Source of the DNA: Actinernus sp. WN-2022
Lineage: Eukaryota; Cnidaria; Anthozoa; Actiniaria; Actinernidae
Length of the DNA: 64,000 nt
Direction of reading: 5' to 3'
Assembly (NCBI GenBank): GCA_030867875.1
Contig: JAOWCC010000019.1
Location: forward strand, 32,841,976 to 32,905,975
Under the pieces are notes generated by a model. The model was not told where the DNA came from, searched no databases, and saw nothing but the letters and a program-made list of their open reading frames with translations. This document shows, piece after piece, positions 11,690 to 21,799 of the stretch. Made by a program: the position numbers and the translations under genes. Position 1 is the first letter of the stretch. Each line of letters starts with the position of its first letter.

Positions 11690-11820
11690 AAAATACTTGT
11701 AATATTGTACTATCTCTACTGACCATAAGCCATTTAAGCCTCTGGCTTTGGCCTTTCTTCTGTACGTTCTCCCTTATAGTATTTGTAAATAAAAATTGAA
11801 TTGAAATTGAATTGAAAAAG
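11690..11820 (+). mobile_element. LINE 3' tail with TTGAA repeats
   Basis: GCCTCTGGCTTTGGCC...GTAAATAAAAATTGAATTGAAATTGAATTGAA: a 3'UTR with short tandem tail of a CR1/L2-like LINE. No coding part is left. 10880-11690 shows AT-rich DNA without a gene. Confidence 0.6.
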
Positions 11821-12159
11821 CTATATGCTAATTTGTCAAGCATTTGGTAATGAACACAAAACAATGGCGGGCGTCAGTGAGAATAACATGAGCACACGTT
11901 TCACCAAGAATAAAAGCCCTTCATTTTTGTCTAGGTTTTAGAGGCTTTCAACGAATTATAAAACAAAAAGGCGATAGTGAAAGTTAGCTTCACAGCAGAA
12001 GTTTGATCATTGTTTTGAATGCAACCTGTAGTGTTATACGTTTTCTTACTTAAGTTGTCTTGACCCAGAACACTTATAAGAGACACTGAAGAGAACTTAG
12101 TTTTAGTGACTATACATCGTTTACGATGACTCAGTACGTGTTTCCGATAGGATTAATGC

Positions 12160-13022
12160 TTCACGTTGGGTTCATATGGTAATGAACCAAACTTCTATGG
12201 TCTACCTATTGAAAGGGTACAGGAATTTAAACTTCTTGGTGTATATTTAGACGAAAGTTTGTCCTTTAAAGCACACATTAAACATGTGATTGGCAAAGTA
12301 TCAACTGGTTTGAAAATGTTATATCGTACAAGACAATATGTAGACGATAGAAGTGTATTACTTTGTGTATATCATTCCCTTATTGAGCCATATTTTGACT
12401 ATTGCAGCACTGTTTGGGGAGGTTGTTGTAAGGGTCTAAAGGAAAAACTCCAAAAGCTTCAAAATAGAGCTGGGAGGATTATTACTAAATCTGATTATAC
12501 TGTGCGCTCTCATTTTATACGAGAACAATTAGATTGGCTTCCACTAGACGAAAGAAGATTAAAAACAGAATCAGTTATGATGTATAAATCTCTTAACGGT
12601 CATGGGCCAAACTACCTAAGGGAATTGTTCTCTTATTCTGGAGAAGGTCACAGTTATAATCTTCGAGACTCTACCACAAACCTTAGTTTACCAGCCCCTA
12701 AAACAAATTTTGGTAAACGTGCATTTGCTTACAGTGGAGCAGCATGTTGGAACAATTTACCTCAAACACAAAATCAGAGTGAAACATTGATGATTTTTAA
12801 ACGTAGATTTAGTGATGTAGCTTTTAATAGTATTATTTAGGCTTAGCATTTAGGTTAAAATAATTATTTCAAGTATTTAGTAGTTATAATTAGATTTATT
12901 AGTATTTATGATAGCTATTCTTGTATTTTTAAGACTTTTGTATTGGACACGGCTCGTGTGAAAACCAACCCTGTTGATGACGATTACCGTGTATAAATAA
13001 AGATCATTCATTCATTCATTCA
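12160..13022 (+). mobile_element. LINE 3' fragment with ATTC tail
   Basis: 5'-truncated CR1/L2-like LINE. It holds the C-terminal part of ORF2 and ends AATAAAGATC(ATTC)4. Downstream 13080-13160 is a separate retroposon tail (GTGTCCCCCATTAGC...TTATTATTATT). Confidence 0.8.
12166..12840 (+). pseudogene. Reverse transcriptase C-terminal region (truncated)
   Basis: 224 residues opening in LINE thumb sequence: FKLLGVYLDESLSFKAHIKH, LIEPYFDYCSTVWG, LQKLQNRAGRIIT, then the tail FGKRAFAYSGAACWNNLP. The catalytic RT motifs are absent, so this is a dead fragment. The frame starts at TTG and is uninterrupted. Confidence 0.88.
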
Positions 13023-13774
13023 TGCATTGTTCCATGCTTGCATTCTCTAAAAACACCATTTTACGAGTGTACTATGCATATCTTTGTATTTATTCATTTA
13101 GTAAGTGTCCCCCATTAGCAGTGACACGTTAATAAAGTTATTATTATTTATTATTATTATTAACATTCTGAGCTACATGAAAATAGTTTGGCGGAAGAGT
13201 ATAGACCAGTGGTAAGTTAGTGTAAACTTAAATTACAGGGAAACTTAGTTCAGAAACCATCGTGGTCAAATTGTTCTTCAATATATTATTGAACTTTACC
13301 CACATTTAAGCCAGGGCGAATAAAGATAGTCGACATTTCATCACTCGAACTCCCGCGCTCAGTCAAACAGTACGCCATTTTGGTTCTGCCTGCCATCCAA
13401 CATGGCGGCGTAGCAACAGTTGCTATGAAGTCACGTGATGGTGCAAAACCTCTATAGTGCGCAATTACGAGTCGTTAGTCCATCTATTCAAAGCCGAGAA
13501 CAACACTGATGACAAAAATAATTTATTGCCCGTATCGTACGTCACAGATTACAGGAACTGAGCCGTCTATACTTAGCGGCGGTTGGGAGGAAGATTTGCA
13601 GATTTTCTTTCCTTTGACGCAAAACACAGTAAAATAATTTTTGGTATGAGTCTTTTTATGTTTAGATCTACTCATTAAGCTAAGGTTGATTTTAGGCTTC
13701 AGTTCTCCTTTAACTACCAAAGTAGCACTTTTTTGTAATTCACTTTACCCTGCCAGTCGGCCTCATTCCTCAGA

Positions 13775-14098
13775 AGCCCATAACTAGAAGTCTCGATCTG
13801 CCATACTGGGTCTTGGCCCATCAGTTTACGGTATAATCTATTTTTAGAAAACGATTCTCACTAAATCGATATACAAGCGTATTGCACCTTATTGCACCAG
13901 CAATTCTGATTGGTCCAAAACAAAAGCCTTTGTTCTAATGAGTGTTTATAATTTTGTGTTTATAAAAGAAACATGGCTGCCATATGATTTGTTTTTCCTC
14001 CACGAAAGTGGTTTGAGCGCAGTTCTAAAAATAGATTATACCGTAAACTGATGGGCCGCATTTCATTGCTTATCGAGACTTCTGGTTATGGACTTCTG
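13775..14098. mobile_element. Hairpin MITE (CATAACTAGAAGTC ends)
   Basis: CCATAACTAGAAGTCTCGAT and CAGTTTACGGTATAATCTAT pair with their complements near 14030-14098. A degenerate half-copy lies at 7370-7440. Confidence 0.8.
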
Positions 14099-14558
14099 GT
14101 AAGGTCTATACACCCTCATTCACAAGGGCGTATTCTCCGTATTTTAACATTTTAGCCACATGTATAATGTATGGACAACAACATCCTTGCCATGCAAAAG
14201 AGCATACCAACATTGGTGATTCTGTAGAATGTGAGTGTTGTAGCATAAAAGGCTGTAAAGTTACAGCGATTTGAAATTAGAGAGATTTGTATGAGAAAAA
14301 CCGTGTAGGCCTTTACAGCCTCGCTTTCATGTATTTTCTACATTTAAAATGCAATAACTCGACAGCAATTTGAAACATTGCTTTCAAACTGTGGTCAATT
14401 ACTAATTTTGGTACGATCTTTCATATGTAGCAATAGTTTCTCTGTACACATTAATCTTCCAATTTTTGCAAATTAGGTGGCGGCCATTATGAATGAGGTC
14501 TATTGCCAAGGAATTCAAGTTTCTCCAATATTTCATTATTACTTCCCCAATCTACCGC

Positions 14559-14720
14559 AAAAATCAGGAGTGCCGATAATTTAGAGCACGGCACTCTTCC
14601 TTTACACTGCAAAGATCAGGAGTGCCGATAATTTAGAGCACGGCACTCTTCCTTTACACTGCAAAAATCAGGTGTGCCGATAATTTAGAGCACGGCACTC
14701 TTCATTTACACTGCAAAAGT
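14559..14720. repeat. 52-bp tandem repeat, three copies, each a hairpin
   Basis: Unit AATCAGGAGTGCCGATAATT...CACGGCACTCTTCC; GAGTGCCG pairs with CGGCACTC within each unit. 14100-14558 shows nothing recognisable. Confidence 0.85.
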
Positions 14721-14888
14721 ACCGGTCTCAAACTTATCGACCCGCAGGCCCAAATTTAAGAGTGCCGTACCCAAAATAATTGTCGTGTAAATCGGGCTTG
14801 AATTACAAAATACAAGAACTGCACTCAGTCGCCTACATTGTGCCCGTTCTCTGGAAAAACTGAAAACACAAATTTTACGTTCAAAAGA

Positions 14889-15146
14889 GAACGCAAACGT
14901 GATACAGTGTGGGTGTATACGATTGACCGTATTCCGGAATAAGAATACACAGAATGATCCGATCCCTACAAATCGATTATCGGGACATTATTGCACTGCA
15001 ATACTAAATGTATCCTGAATGCCATATGTCAGCAAGTGTTTGTAGTTTGAAGTGTGAAATGTACCTGAACCAGTGATTTCGAGAGACTATTCTTATTCTG
15101 GAATACGGTCAATCGAACGCGCCCTAAATCACATCGGTTTTCGTTC
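14889..15146. mobile_element. Hairpin MITE
   Basis: CGATTGACCGTATTCC...GAATAAGAAT pairs with ATTCTTATTCTGGAATACGG...; the outer GTGATACAGTGTG arm is less conserved. Confidence 0.7.
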
Positions 15147-15302
15147 AACCTGATAGGAACTCTATGCTGATCATATGTTTCGAAAATCTGGTTGTGAAAA
15201 GCAGCAACAATCAAATAAAGGAAAGAGTAAACACCAACTTTCGGCAGAAAACACTATTCTACGTTCCGTCCCCACAGCCGTCGACATCCTCTCTTTCATA
15301 AA

Positions 15303-15553
15303 GGTCGCTACACACGAAGGGATTGTCCCCTCGTCTGAACTAGGAAAAATATTGTTGCGGGGACAAAATTTTGTCCCCGGGACTTGTTCCTTCAAATCAA
15401 ACTGCTTTGGATTGAGGGGACAAGTCCAGGGAACAAACTGACAAGATTTTTCCTAGTTCATACGAGGGGACTTGTCCCTGGGACTTGTCCCTTCGTGTGT
15501 ACGCAACAAGGGATTTGTCCCTGGGACCTGTCCCTACGTCTGTGCCGACCTTA
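15303..15553. mobile_element. Hairpin MITE beside the exon 20 donor (GGGACAAGTCC repeats)
   Basis: Ends AGGTCGCTACACACGAAGGG and its near complement (CCCTACGTCTGTGCCGACCT). The interior is multiple inverted GGGACTTGTCCC / GGGACAAATCCC units. It lies about 14 bp from the splice donor. Confidence 0.82.
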
Positions 15554-15567
15554 AAGTTGGCACTAAC

Positions 15568-15693
15568 CTACACATCTGCCTGTGGTCAAGTCGTGGCGCC
15601 ATCCCTGGGGACATGTGCATGTGAAGCTTCCAATCGAGTTGGTACAGCGTCCCTCGCTACAAATACCTGGAACCTCCTTACATTCGTCTACAT
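15568..15693 (-). CDS. FBN: Fibrillin exon 20: cbEGF23 equivalent
   Basis: 42 codons: [19 protein letters not shown], then [18 protein letters not shown]. The E-x-PG-x-C first loop is typical of fibrillin cbEGFs that follow TB domains. Acceptor ATCTTATAG, donor GTTAGTG. The donor is only about 14 bp from a hairpin element (15303-15553), and a 44-bp array starts about 100 bp upstream of the acceptor. Confidence 0.93.
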
Positions 15694-15796
15694 CTATAAG
15701 ATATACATAACAAGGACAAACGGTCGAACTGTGAAATAGTGGGACAAGAGTAGTAGAAGAGAAAAGGGAAAAACGGGAAGAAAGCATTACAGTGCA

Positions 15797-16918
15797 TTAT
15801 ATATAAGCCCTAGCCAGTTATCATTGATTTAAAGGTCAAAGTGCATATGAGCCCCAGCCAGTTATCATTGATTTAAAGGTCAAAGTGCATATGAGCCCCA
15901 GCCAGTTATCATTGATTTAAAGGTCAAAGTGCATATGAGCCCCAGCCAGTTATCATTGATTTAAAGGTCAAAGTGCATATGAGCCCCAGCCAGTTATCAT
16001 TGATTTAAAGGTCAAAGTGCATATGAGTCCTAGCCAGTTATCATTGATTTAAAGGTCAAAGTGCATATGAGCCCTAGCCAGTTATCATTGATTTAAAGGT
16101 CAAAGTGCATATGAGCCCTAGCCAGTTATCATTGATTTAAAGGTCAAAGTGCATATGAGCCCTAGCCAGTTATCATTGATTTAAAGGTCAAAGTGCATAT
16201 GAGCCCTAGCCAGTTATCATTGATTTAAAGGTCAAAGTGCATATGAGCCCCAGCCAGTTATCATTGATTTAAAGGTCAAAGTGCATATGAGCCCTAGCCA
16301 GTTATCATTGATTTAAAGGTCAAAGTGCATATGAGCCCTAGCCAGTTATCATTGATTTAAAGGTCAAAGTGCATATGAGCCCTAGCCAGTTATCATTGAT
16401 TTAAAGGTCAAAGTGCATATGAGCCCTAGCCAGTTATCATTGATTTAAAGGTCAAAGTGCATATGAGCCCTAGCCAGTTATCATTGATTTAAAGGTCAAA
16501 GTGCATATGAGCCCTAGCCAGTTATCATTGATTTAAAGGTGAAAGCGGAAAACAAAATAACCGACATAGAAAAAAAATCAATTAGAGTCTGCCACTTTAC
16601 AATGACGTCATTTAAGTCACAAGCTAATTTTAGTACATTTTGCTCTGTTTTTATGTGAACTCCACTTATTAAAATATATTTCAATAAGATTACAAGGATC
16701 AAATGACGCCTGAAAAACAACTGAAAAATAAACACAATGTTATGACTCAATTCATTTTCAACTCATTAGCATAATGCGACTTAAATGACGTCATTTCAAG
16801 GATTTCTACTTCATTTTAAATCAATACTACGACTACAAATCGCCCCACATGGTTGAACAAGATGTAAGACACTTTACTGCGCCCAAATCAACGATTTCTG
16901 TCTGGGGCTTATAGGCAT
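15797..16918. mobile_element. Family A TIR element with an expanded terminal 44-bp array
   Basis: About 17 copies of a 44-bp unit (GTGCATATGAGCCCTAGCCA...AAAGGTCAAA) occupy 15797-16540, followed by the interior (TGACGTCA motifs, as at 7819) and the right end GGGGCTTATAGGCA. The unit equals the element's own terminal repeat. Confidence 0.88.
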
Positions 16919-16928
16919 TAAACAATTG

Positions 16929-17325
16929 CGGAGCCCATAACTAGGAGCGTCCTATGTCACAGCGTTTCACAAGTTAGGTTATTTTTAGAACGGTTCCCGC
17001 TATTCTTGGGTTGCAATCATTCCTAAGGGAATACAATCACAAAAGCGTTGGTACAACAAAAGTAGCCAATGAGGTCCCCTTTGTTCAGCCACTGATACAA
17101 CCCACTAATTGGCGGGGGAAATGATCTAAAAATAGCCCAACTTGTGAAAACGCTGTGACAGCTATGGCGTGTTTTCACGTGACGTCATAGCCGCCATGTT
17201 GGTGTAGCTTCTTTTGTTAGGTACACCAACATGGCCGCCATGCCCTTTGTTATTTGAATCTCTGGGGATTGAGTGCAAACCCTCTATATAGGAGATATGG
17301 ATGCTCCTGATCATGGACTCCTGAC
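16929..17325. mobile_element. TIR element, family C (CCATAACTAGGAGCGTCC)
   Basis: CCATAACTAGGAGCGTCC, CACAGCGTTT-CACAAGTTAGG and their complements CCAACTTGTGAAAACGCTGTG / GATGCTCCTGATCATGG. A short inner foldback around ACCAACATGGCCGCCATG lies at 17165-17240. Further members are at 32537-33071 and 45297-46008. Confidence 0.75.
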
Positions 17326-17360
17326 AATTGACAGCAAAAGACCATTACCCATCACCCTAG

Positions 17361-17647
17361 ATAGAGCGGATTTCACATGAGTGTCGTAAAACCAAACGCA
17401 AATTACTCACAGCCAGCCAATCACAGGAGCAAGTAAATACAAAAAAGCCAACTGAAGGCTGGAAAAGTTCGTGAATGGGTTTCGTCTGAACCAATCACGA
17501 GCCAAAGAAAAACAAGACCAAAACATGATTGGTTTTACTTTGCAATTTCATTGGTCGATTAATAACATGCCATTTTCTCGGCCAATAGAAAAGCTAAGTA
17601 AACGCAAAACCAAAATACTTTCGACACTCAATTGAAATCCGCTCTAA
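17361..17647. mobile_element. Hairpin MITE (TAGAGCGGATTTC ends)
   Basis: TAGAGCGGATTTCACATGAG and its complement ATTGAAATCCGCTCTA, with inner CCAATCA...TGATTGG pairs. A related half copy is at 24213-24500. Confidence 0.78.
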
Positions 17648-17832
17648 TCCATCCCAATCTAGTTTAGCTTGCATTAATTATCTTGACTATTTTTAAGATT
17701 GCTTTAATTGGTCGTTACTGGCGCGCTTTCATTGACCAGCGAAACAGGACAATCGAACTTCACTCAAATTCTAATTGAGAGGTACTGGGACCTAATCTAA
17801 AATTAGTACGCGTTGCTATAAATAAAACGGGA

Positions 17833-18009
17833 TGGATTCACTCTTTTCACCTGGTGGCCATCTTGAATTCAAAGCAAGGCAATCCTTTGTTTTTGGCAGG
17901 TTAACCTCGTTTTGACTATCCCTCGCTAAGAGGCTAACCTGGCAAAAACAAAGGATTGCCTCGCTCTAAATCCAAGATGGCCACCAGGTGAAAAGAGTGA
18001 ATTAGGGTA
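17833..18009. mobile_element. Near-perfect hairpin MITE with GATGGCCACC motif
   Basis: ATTCACTCTTTTCACCTGG...AAAGGATTGCC pairs with the right half almost base for base. The same sequence, tandemly repeated, makes the 150-bp array at 30150-30920. Confidence 0.85.
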
Positions 18010-18252
18010 CGGAGTTATGTTCTCTCGCGTGATGGGCTCTTGTTCAAGGATGATATTCGGCTATTCTATTTGAACATAGTGATTAGTTTAAAGGGAGTAA
18101 TTTAACTCAAGAAACGCAAAGGAAGAATATTGTTTTTAATGTGGCTTTAAAGTTTCATTAAACATTGATGCAGCTAGGAACAATCGCTAAATTTGTGTTT
18201 CTTGTGTTTCTTTGATACATGTATGATACACAGAGCGTTATTCAACTTATGC

Positions 18253-18540
18253 ACCTATCAATGTTAAGCCCAGGGGGGAAGGCAAGGGGTGGGGATTTGA
18301 CAGGCAGGGCTACCCCGAGGGTGGGGATTTTGACATACGCTGTCCAGGGTGAGGTTATTTATAGGAAACATAAGGAAGATAGGGCAGATATTTGATATTT
18401 TTGATCAAACGTGTTGTACCAAGGGTGGGGGAATTTGACGGTTTTTTTTTGGGATAAAATGTCAAATCCCCACCCCTTGCATCCCCCGCCCCCCCACTCG
18501 GGCTTAACATCCCCTCCCCTCGGGCTTAACATTGATAGGT
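18253..18540. mobile_element. Hairpin MITE (ACCTATCAATGTTAAGCCC ends)
   Basis: Perfect 19-bp outer inverted repeat; the inner GGGGTGGGGATTTGAC pairs with GTCAAATCCCCACCCC. Confidence 0.85.
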
Positions 18541-18625
18541 GATGATTACTTCAGCGCTACACCTTTGTGCTTTTATAATATACAAAATTAAATGAATCTA
18601 TTCTACAGTAGTTATTTATTCCTAC

Positions 18626-18694
18626 CAATGATGACGGTTGTATTAGGGTTTGGAACGTATCCGGGGCCACCAGGGCACAATCTAGTGTACTCAG
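18626..18694 (-). CDS. FBN: Fibrillin exon 19: TB domain, C-terminal micro-exon (TB4 equivalent)
   Basis: 69 bp encoding EYTRLCPGGPGYVPNPNTT plus V-I-I. This closely follows the vertebrate fibrillin TB ending (E-Y-x-x-LCPGG-x-G-F-x-PNP), including the eighth Cys. Acceptor TTTCCACAG, donor GTAGGAAT, phase 1-1. Its resemblance is the strongest single piece of evidence for fibrillin rather than a generic EGF protein. Confidence 0.93.
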
Positions 18695-18761
18695 CTGTGG
18701 AAATAAAGTAGTATGCAATGGGTATTTATTTTTTAATGATTTCATTTTTGACACATTTTCT

Positions 18762-19068
18762 ATTGTTATTCGATAACCTTTATTTCAATAAGATCCCAGT
18801 GAATTTCAATATATTGCTCATTAGATATTCAAGTGCTTTTGTATATATGGAGGTCTTTACTTGATATAAAGACCTTGAATGTCTAAAGGTTATATAAAGG
18901 CTCTTGAATACCTAATCAGGTCTTTATATTGAATTCACTGGAATGTTAGTGAAATAAAGATTATCAAATAACAATGAAATAAGTCAGTTAAATACCTCGA
19001 ACCTCGGCATTCAGCCATATACATTCCGATTAGGCTGAATGCCGAGGTTCGAGGTAGTTAACTCTTAC
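18762..19068. mobile_element. Two adjacent hairpin MITEs
   Basis: 18762-18983: TTGTTATTCGATAACC...CCAGTGAATT pairs with its complement. 18985-19068: GTTAA-TACCTCGAACCTCGGCATTC pairs around a short loop. Confidence 0.8.
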
Positions 19069-19129
19069 TTCTTTCTTGGATTTGAAAGTCAACACTTAAT
19101 ACATGTGATAAAAAATATTCTAGTCTACC

Positions 19130-19583
19130 GCCTTCTTCGGTAGTATCGTCGTGTACCGTTTAACCAACTGCGTCATAAAATCCCCTTTGTTACCACGTTC
19201 GCTATGAATAATTTGAGACTCAGAAATTGTATACGAACATTCGAATCGACACTTAGAAATTTTAGAACGATTATACGTTATCCTCAGTATAAAAAAATAT
19301 ATACCGCCTGAACCGGGATTCGAACTCGGGCCGGTTAAGAATCAATGCAATGGCTTACCTACCACGAAACACTAACCCTAACCATTAGACCACGAGAGAA
19401 TTCGCTGATTGCAGTCGTTTTTTTACCAGATTTATATCAACTTCATTAGCATGTTCATAAAATATTCTATTATAGTATAATATATACTATAATAGCGGTA
19501 CGATAACCCTCCGAGCGCGCGTGGTGTGATTCCCCACGGATCTCAACGGTACACGACGATACTACCCCTTCTTCTCTACGGAC
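19130..19583. mobile_element. TIR element carrying a tRNA-like Pol III unit
   Basis: Ends GGTAGTATCGTCGTGTACCG and the complement CGGTACACGACGATACTACC. A short palindrome (CTATTATAGTA...) is at about 19465-19493. Confidence 0.78.
19285..19402 (-). ncRNA. tRNA-like Pol III unit (A box, B box, T-run terminator)
   Basis: On the minus strand: GTGGTCTAATGGTTAGGG (A box like tRNA-Glu/Asp), about 50 bases on GAGTTCGAATCCCGG (B box), then a T7 run at 19291-19297. The acceptor stem does not pair and the A-B distance is long, so this is not a functional tRNA. It is a tRNA-derived SINE head or a Pol III pseudogene. Confidence 0.6.
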
Positions 19584-19779
19584 ATGTATCCTGTTTTATG
19601 AATATTTAGCGCCATTAATGTCTACTTCACGGCTGATTTCATCTTCAATTTCAACCTTTTTATACTGCATTGCAAGGCGCATCTTCAAAATCTTTTATCT
19701 ATTTCCCATTCTTTTCATTCTCTTCTTTACTTTATTCCAATCCCGTTAATAATTATATCGTATTCTATTTTCGTCCTAC

Positions 19780-19923
19780 CTGTGCCTTTCTTTGGGCAGA
19801 ATTCGCACGAGTTCCAGGCCTTACCGACCGTGCAGCAACAGGCTCCACGGTAGACTGGGCCGACTGGATTAAAACACGTGTCATTGCTTCGGGTTTCCAA
19901 GAAACAATCCCCTCTGCGCATGT
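19780..19923 (-). CDS. FBN: Fibrillin exon 18: RGD-containing TB domain, N-terminal part (TB4 equivalent)
   Basis: 48 codons: DMRRGDCFLETRSNDTC, then GACCCTVGKAWNSCEFCP. Diagnostic CCC and CExCP-like segments mark a TB domain; seven Cys are here and the eighth is in exon 19. An RGD tripeptide occupies residues 4-6, immediately before C1. In human fibrillin-1 the integrin-binding RGD is also in TB4, but between C1 and C2. Acceptor TTGCTTTCCAG, donor GTAGGACG, phase 1-1. Confidence 0.94.
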
Positions 19924-20039
19924 CTGGAAAGCAAGGTCACTTGATTAGTGTTGAGAAGGGATTCTTGAATATTAGTAGGCCATAGCAACAAAGAATTAGT
20001 TGTCTGCCCTACCGCGGGCACTGCAACTTCTATACGCGA

Positions 20040-20762
20040 ATCCTTGTTTACATGTTCACTCATGAGTATACATCAAACTTCAAGCGATGTACATACAAAC
20101 AAACAAACAGAGTCCATAAATCGAAAGAGATTGTCGCACTTGATAATCACCGAAAATTTGAGAGTGATATGATAAATCAACAACTCTTGCCCCCCAGACC
20201 ATTTTACAGTTTTGAGTCAATTTCTCCGCAAATATTTAACATATCAATCTCAAATTGTCAGTGATTACTAAGTTTAATTTTTTCTTTCAACTGATGTAAT
20301 CTGTTTGTTTGTAGCTTGAAGTTTAATTTATGCTAATGAGGCAAAATTTAAACAATGACGTCAGCAAGGATTCGCCTATACACTAGTCCTTGTCAGTTTT
20401 CTTTGAATTAAAAGTAATCAAGGAATCAAATTCCAATGACGTCATTTAAGTCAGGACCTAGCTAATTCTAGTTCTCTGTTTTTTTATGTCATCTCCGTGT
20501 ATTAAAAGATCTTTCTCTCAGATTGTAAGTATCAAATGTCTCACAGACACCTAAAACAAATGTATAAATGAAGAAATTCAATGTTATTACTCAATTCATT
20601 TTCAACTCATAATAATGCCCTTAAATGACGTCATTTCTAGGATTTGTAATGCATTTTAAAGCAATATTACGATCACAAATTGCCAAAAAATGGTTGAACA
20701 AGATTTTAAACACTTTACTGCAAATCAATGATTTCTGGTTCGGGTTTATAAGCACTTTATCA
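20040..20762. mobile_element. Hairpin MITE (GCGAATCCTTGTTTACAT ends) joined to a family A derivative
   Basis: 20040-20385: GCGAATCCTTG...CAAACTTCAAGC and complement (GCTTGAAGTTTAATTTATGC...AAGGATTCGCC). 20390-20762 has the family A interior with TGACGTCAT and ends TTTATAAGCACTTTA. A better copy of the hairpin is at 24945-25363. 20770-21460 shows no recognised feature. Confidence 0.72.
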
Positions 20763-21464
20763 CATTAAAAGATGACTTTACTTTGGTTTGATTCTTTCCT
20801 CAACTCTGCTAACTGTGAACTCCATATTTAGGCTTGACTACGAATGTGTATATTACAATAATTCGTTTTCCAAAAAGGAATTCAATACAAAAGTGTTTGG
20901 ATCTACAGACTGAAGAACGTTTTTTCGAATCCAACTGAAGGCTTATACTGAAAGCTTATAGCACCAGTCAGTCTGTTGAATGAAAAACTTAAATATCAAA
21001 ATTTCAAAGCCTTGAAACCTACGAGTTTCCATCATCAAAGTCATCACTAGATTTTATTAGTTAAAGTGCAAGTATAATATCGAAAATATAAAAAACTATA
21101 TTGTACTTTTGTGTTTGTTTCGCACAAAAAGGTATTAATCTTACAAATTTTGTAACATTTCTGGCATTTAATCCATAATTTTGGTTACTTTTCATGGATC
21201 CTGTGACGTCATAAGATGAATCAACTCCCTCCCAAGAGAACACTACTACAATAAAATCCCGTATGTTTTCATTGTGACACCACAAGATGAATCAATCCCG
21301 CAATTCGGGTAACTTTTATTCTAGTTGAATTGCAGCTCCAGTCTCTCGAAGAAAACTAATTTAGATAACTGAAGTATATTAGAAATATAATTTGGAGCAA
21401 AAAGAGTTAATGTTGTTTTTTGGCTTTACTTGCACTTTAAGTTGGTAAGAAAAACATTCCTTAC

Positions 21465-21587
21465 CAATACATCCCGAATTCTTTTTGTTGATAGTGAACC
21501 CTTCATCGCATTCACAGCGATAGGTTCCCATCTCATTTTTGCAATGACCATTAGGACACATTCCAGTAATGGAACACTCATCAACAT
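21465..21587 (-). CDS. FBN: Fibrillin exon 17: cbEGF22 equivalent
   Basis: 41 codons: DVDECSITGMCPNGHCKN, then GTYRCECDEGFTINKKNSG. Last of the twelve consecutive cbEGFs; it directly precedes the RGD-bearing TB domain. Acceptor CTGTCGCCAG, donor GTAAGGAATG, phase 1-1. Confidence 0.93.
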
Positions 21588-21799
21588 CTGGCGACAGAAA
21601 ACACGCTCATAAATAACATGATTCCCCAAAATTAACCTCATAAGTATTTCTATGTCATTTTCTCTTCAAATACTACGTGCTATAGCTCACTGATTTAAAA
21701 TCTCTGACAAGCCTTGATTCTTTCGCCATTTTACAGTAGGCCCAATAAAAGAGAAGAGAAGGAAACGCCATTTCCGTATGCGCACTGTTGTAACAAAAT

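Larger units (their letters stand above)
10475..13712. mobile_element. TIR element, family B (GGAGAACTGAACCCTAAATC ends), split by later insertions
   Basis: The left end GGAGAACTGAACCCTAAATC and the right end (GATTTTAGGCTTCAGTTCTCC) are inverted. Inner stretches also pair: GCACCATCACGTGACTTCC with 13425-13445, and the CCATGTTGGATGGCAGG segment with 13385-13415. Between the arms are a LINE tail (about 11690-11820) and a larger LINE fragment (12160-13022). A second family member is at 61238-62163. Confidence 0.75.

Noticed and set aside
19310..19400. Functional tRNA gene
   Set aside because: A and B boxes are present, but the acceptor stem does not pair and the spacing is too long.
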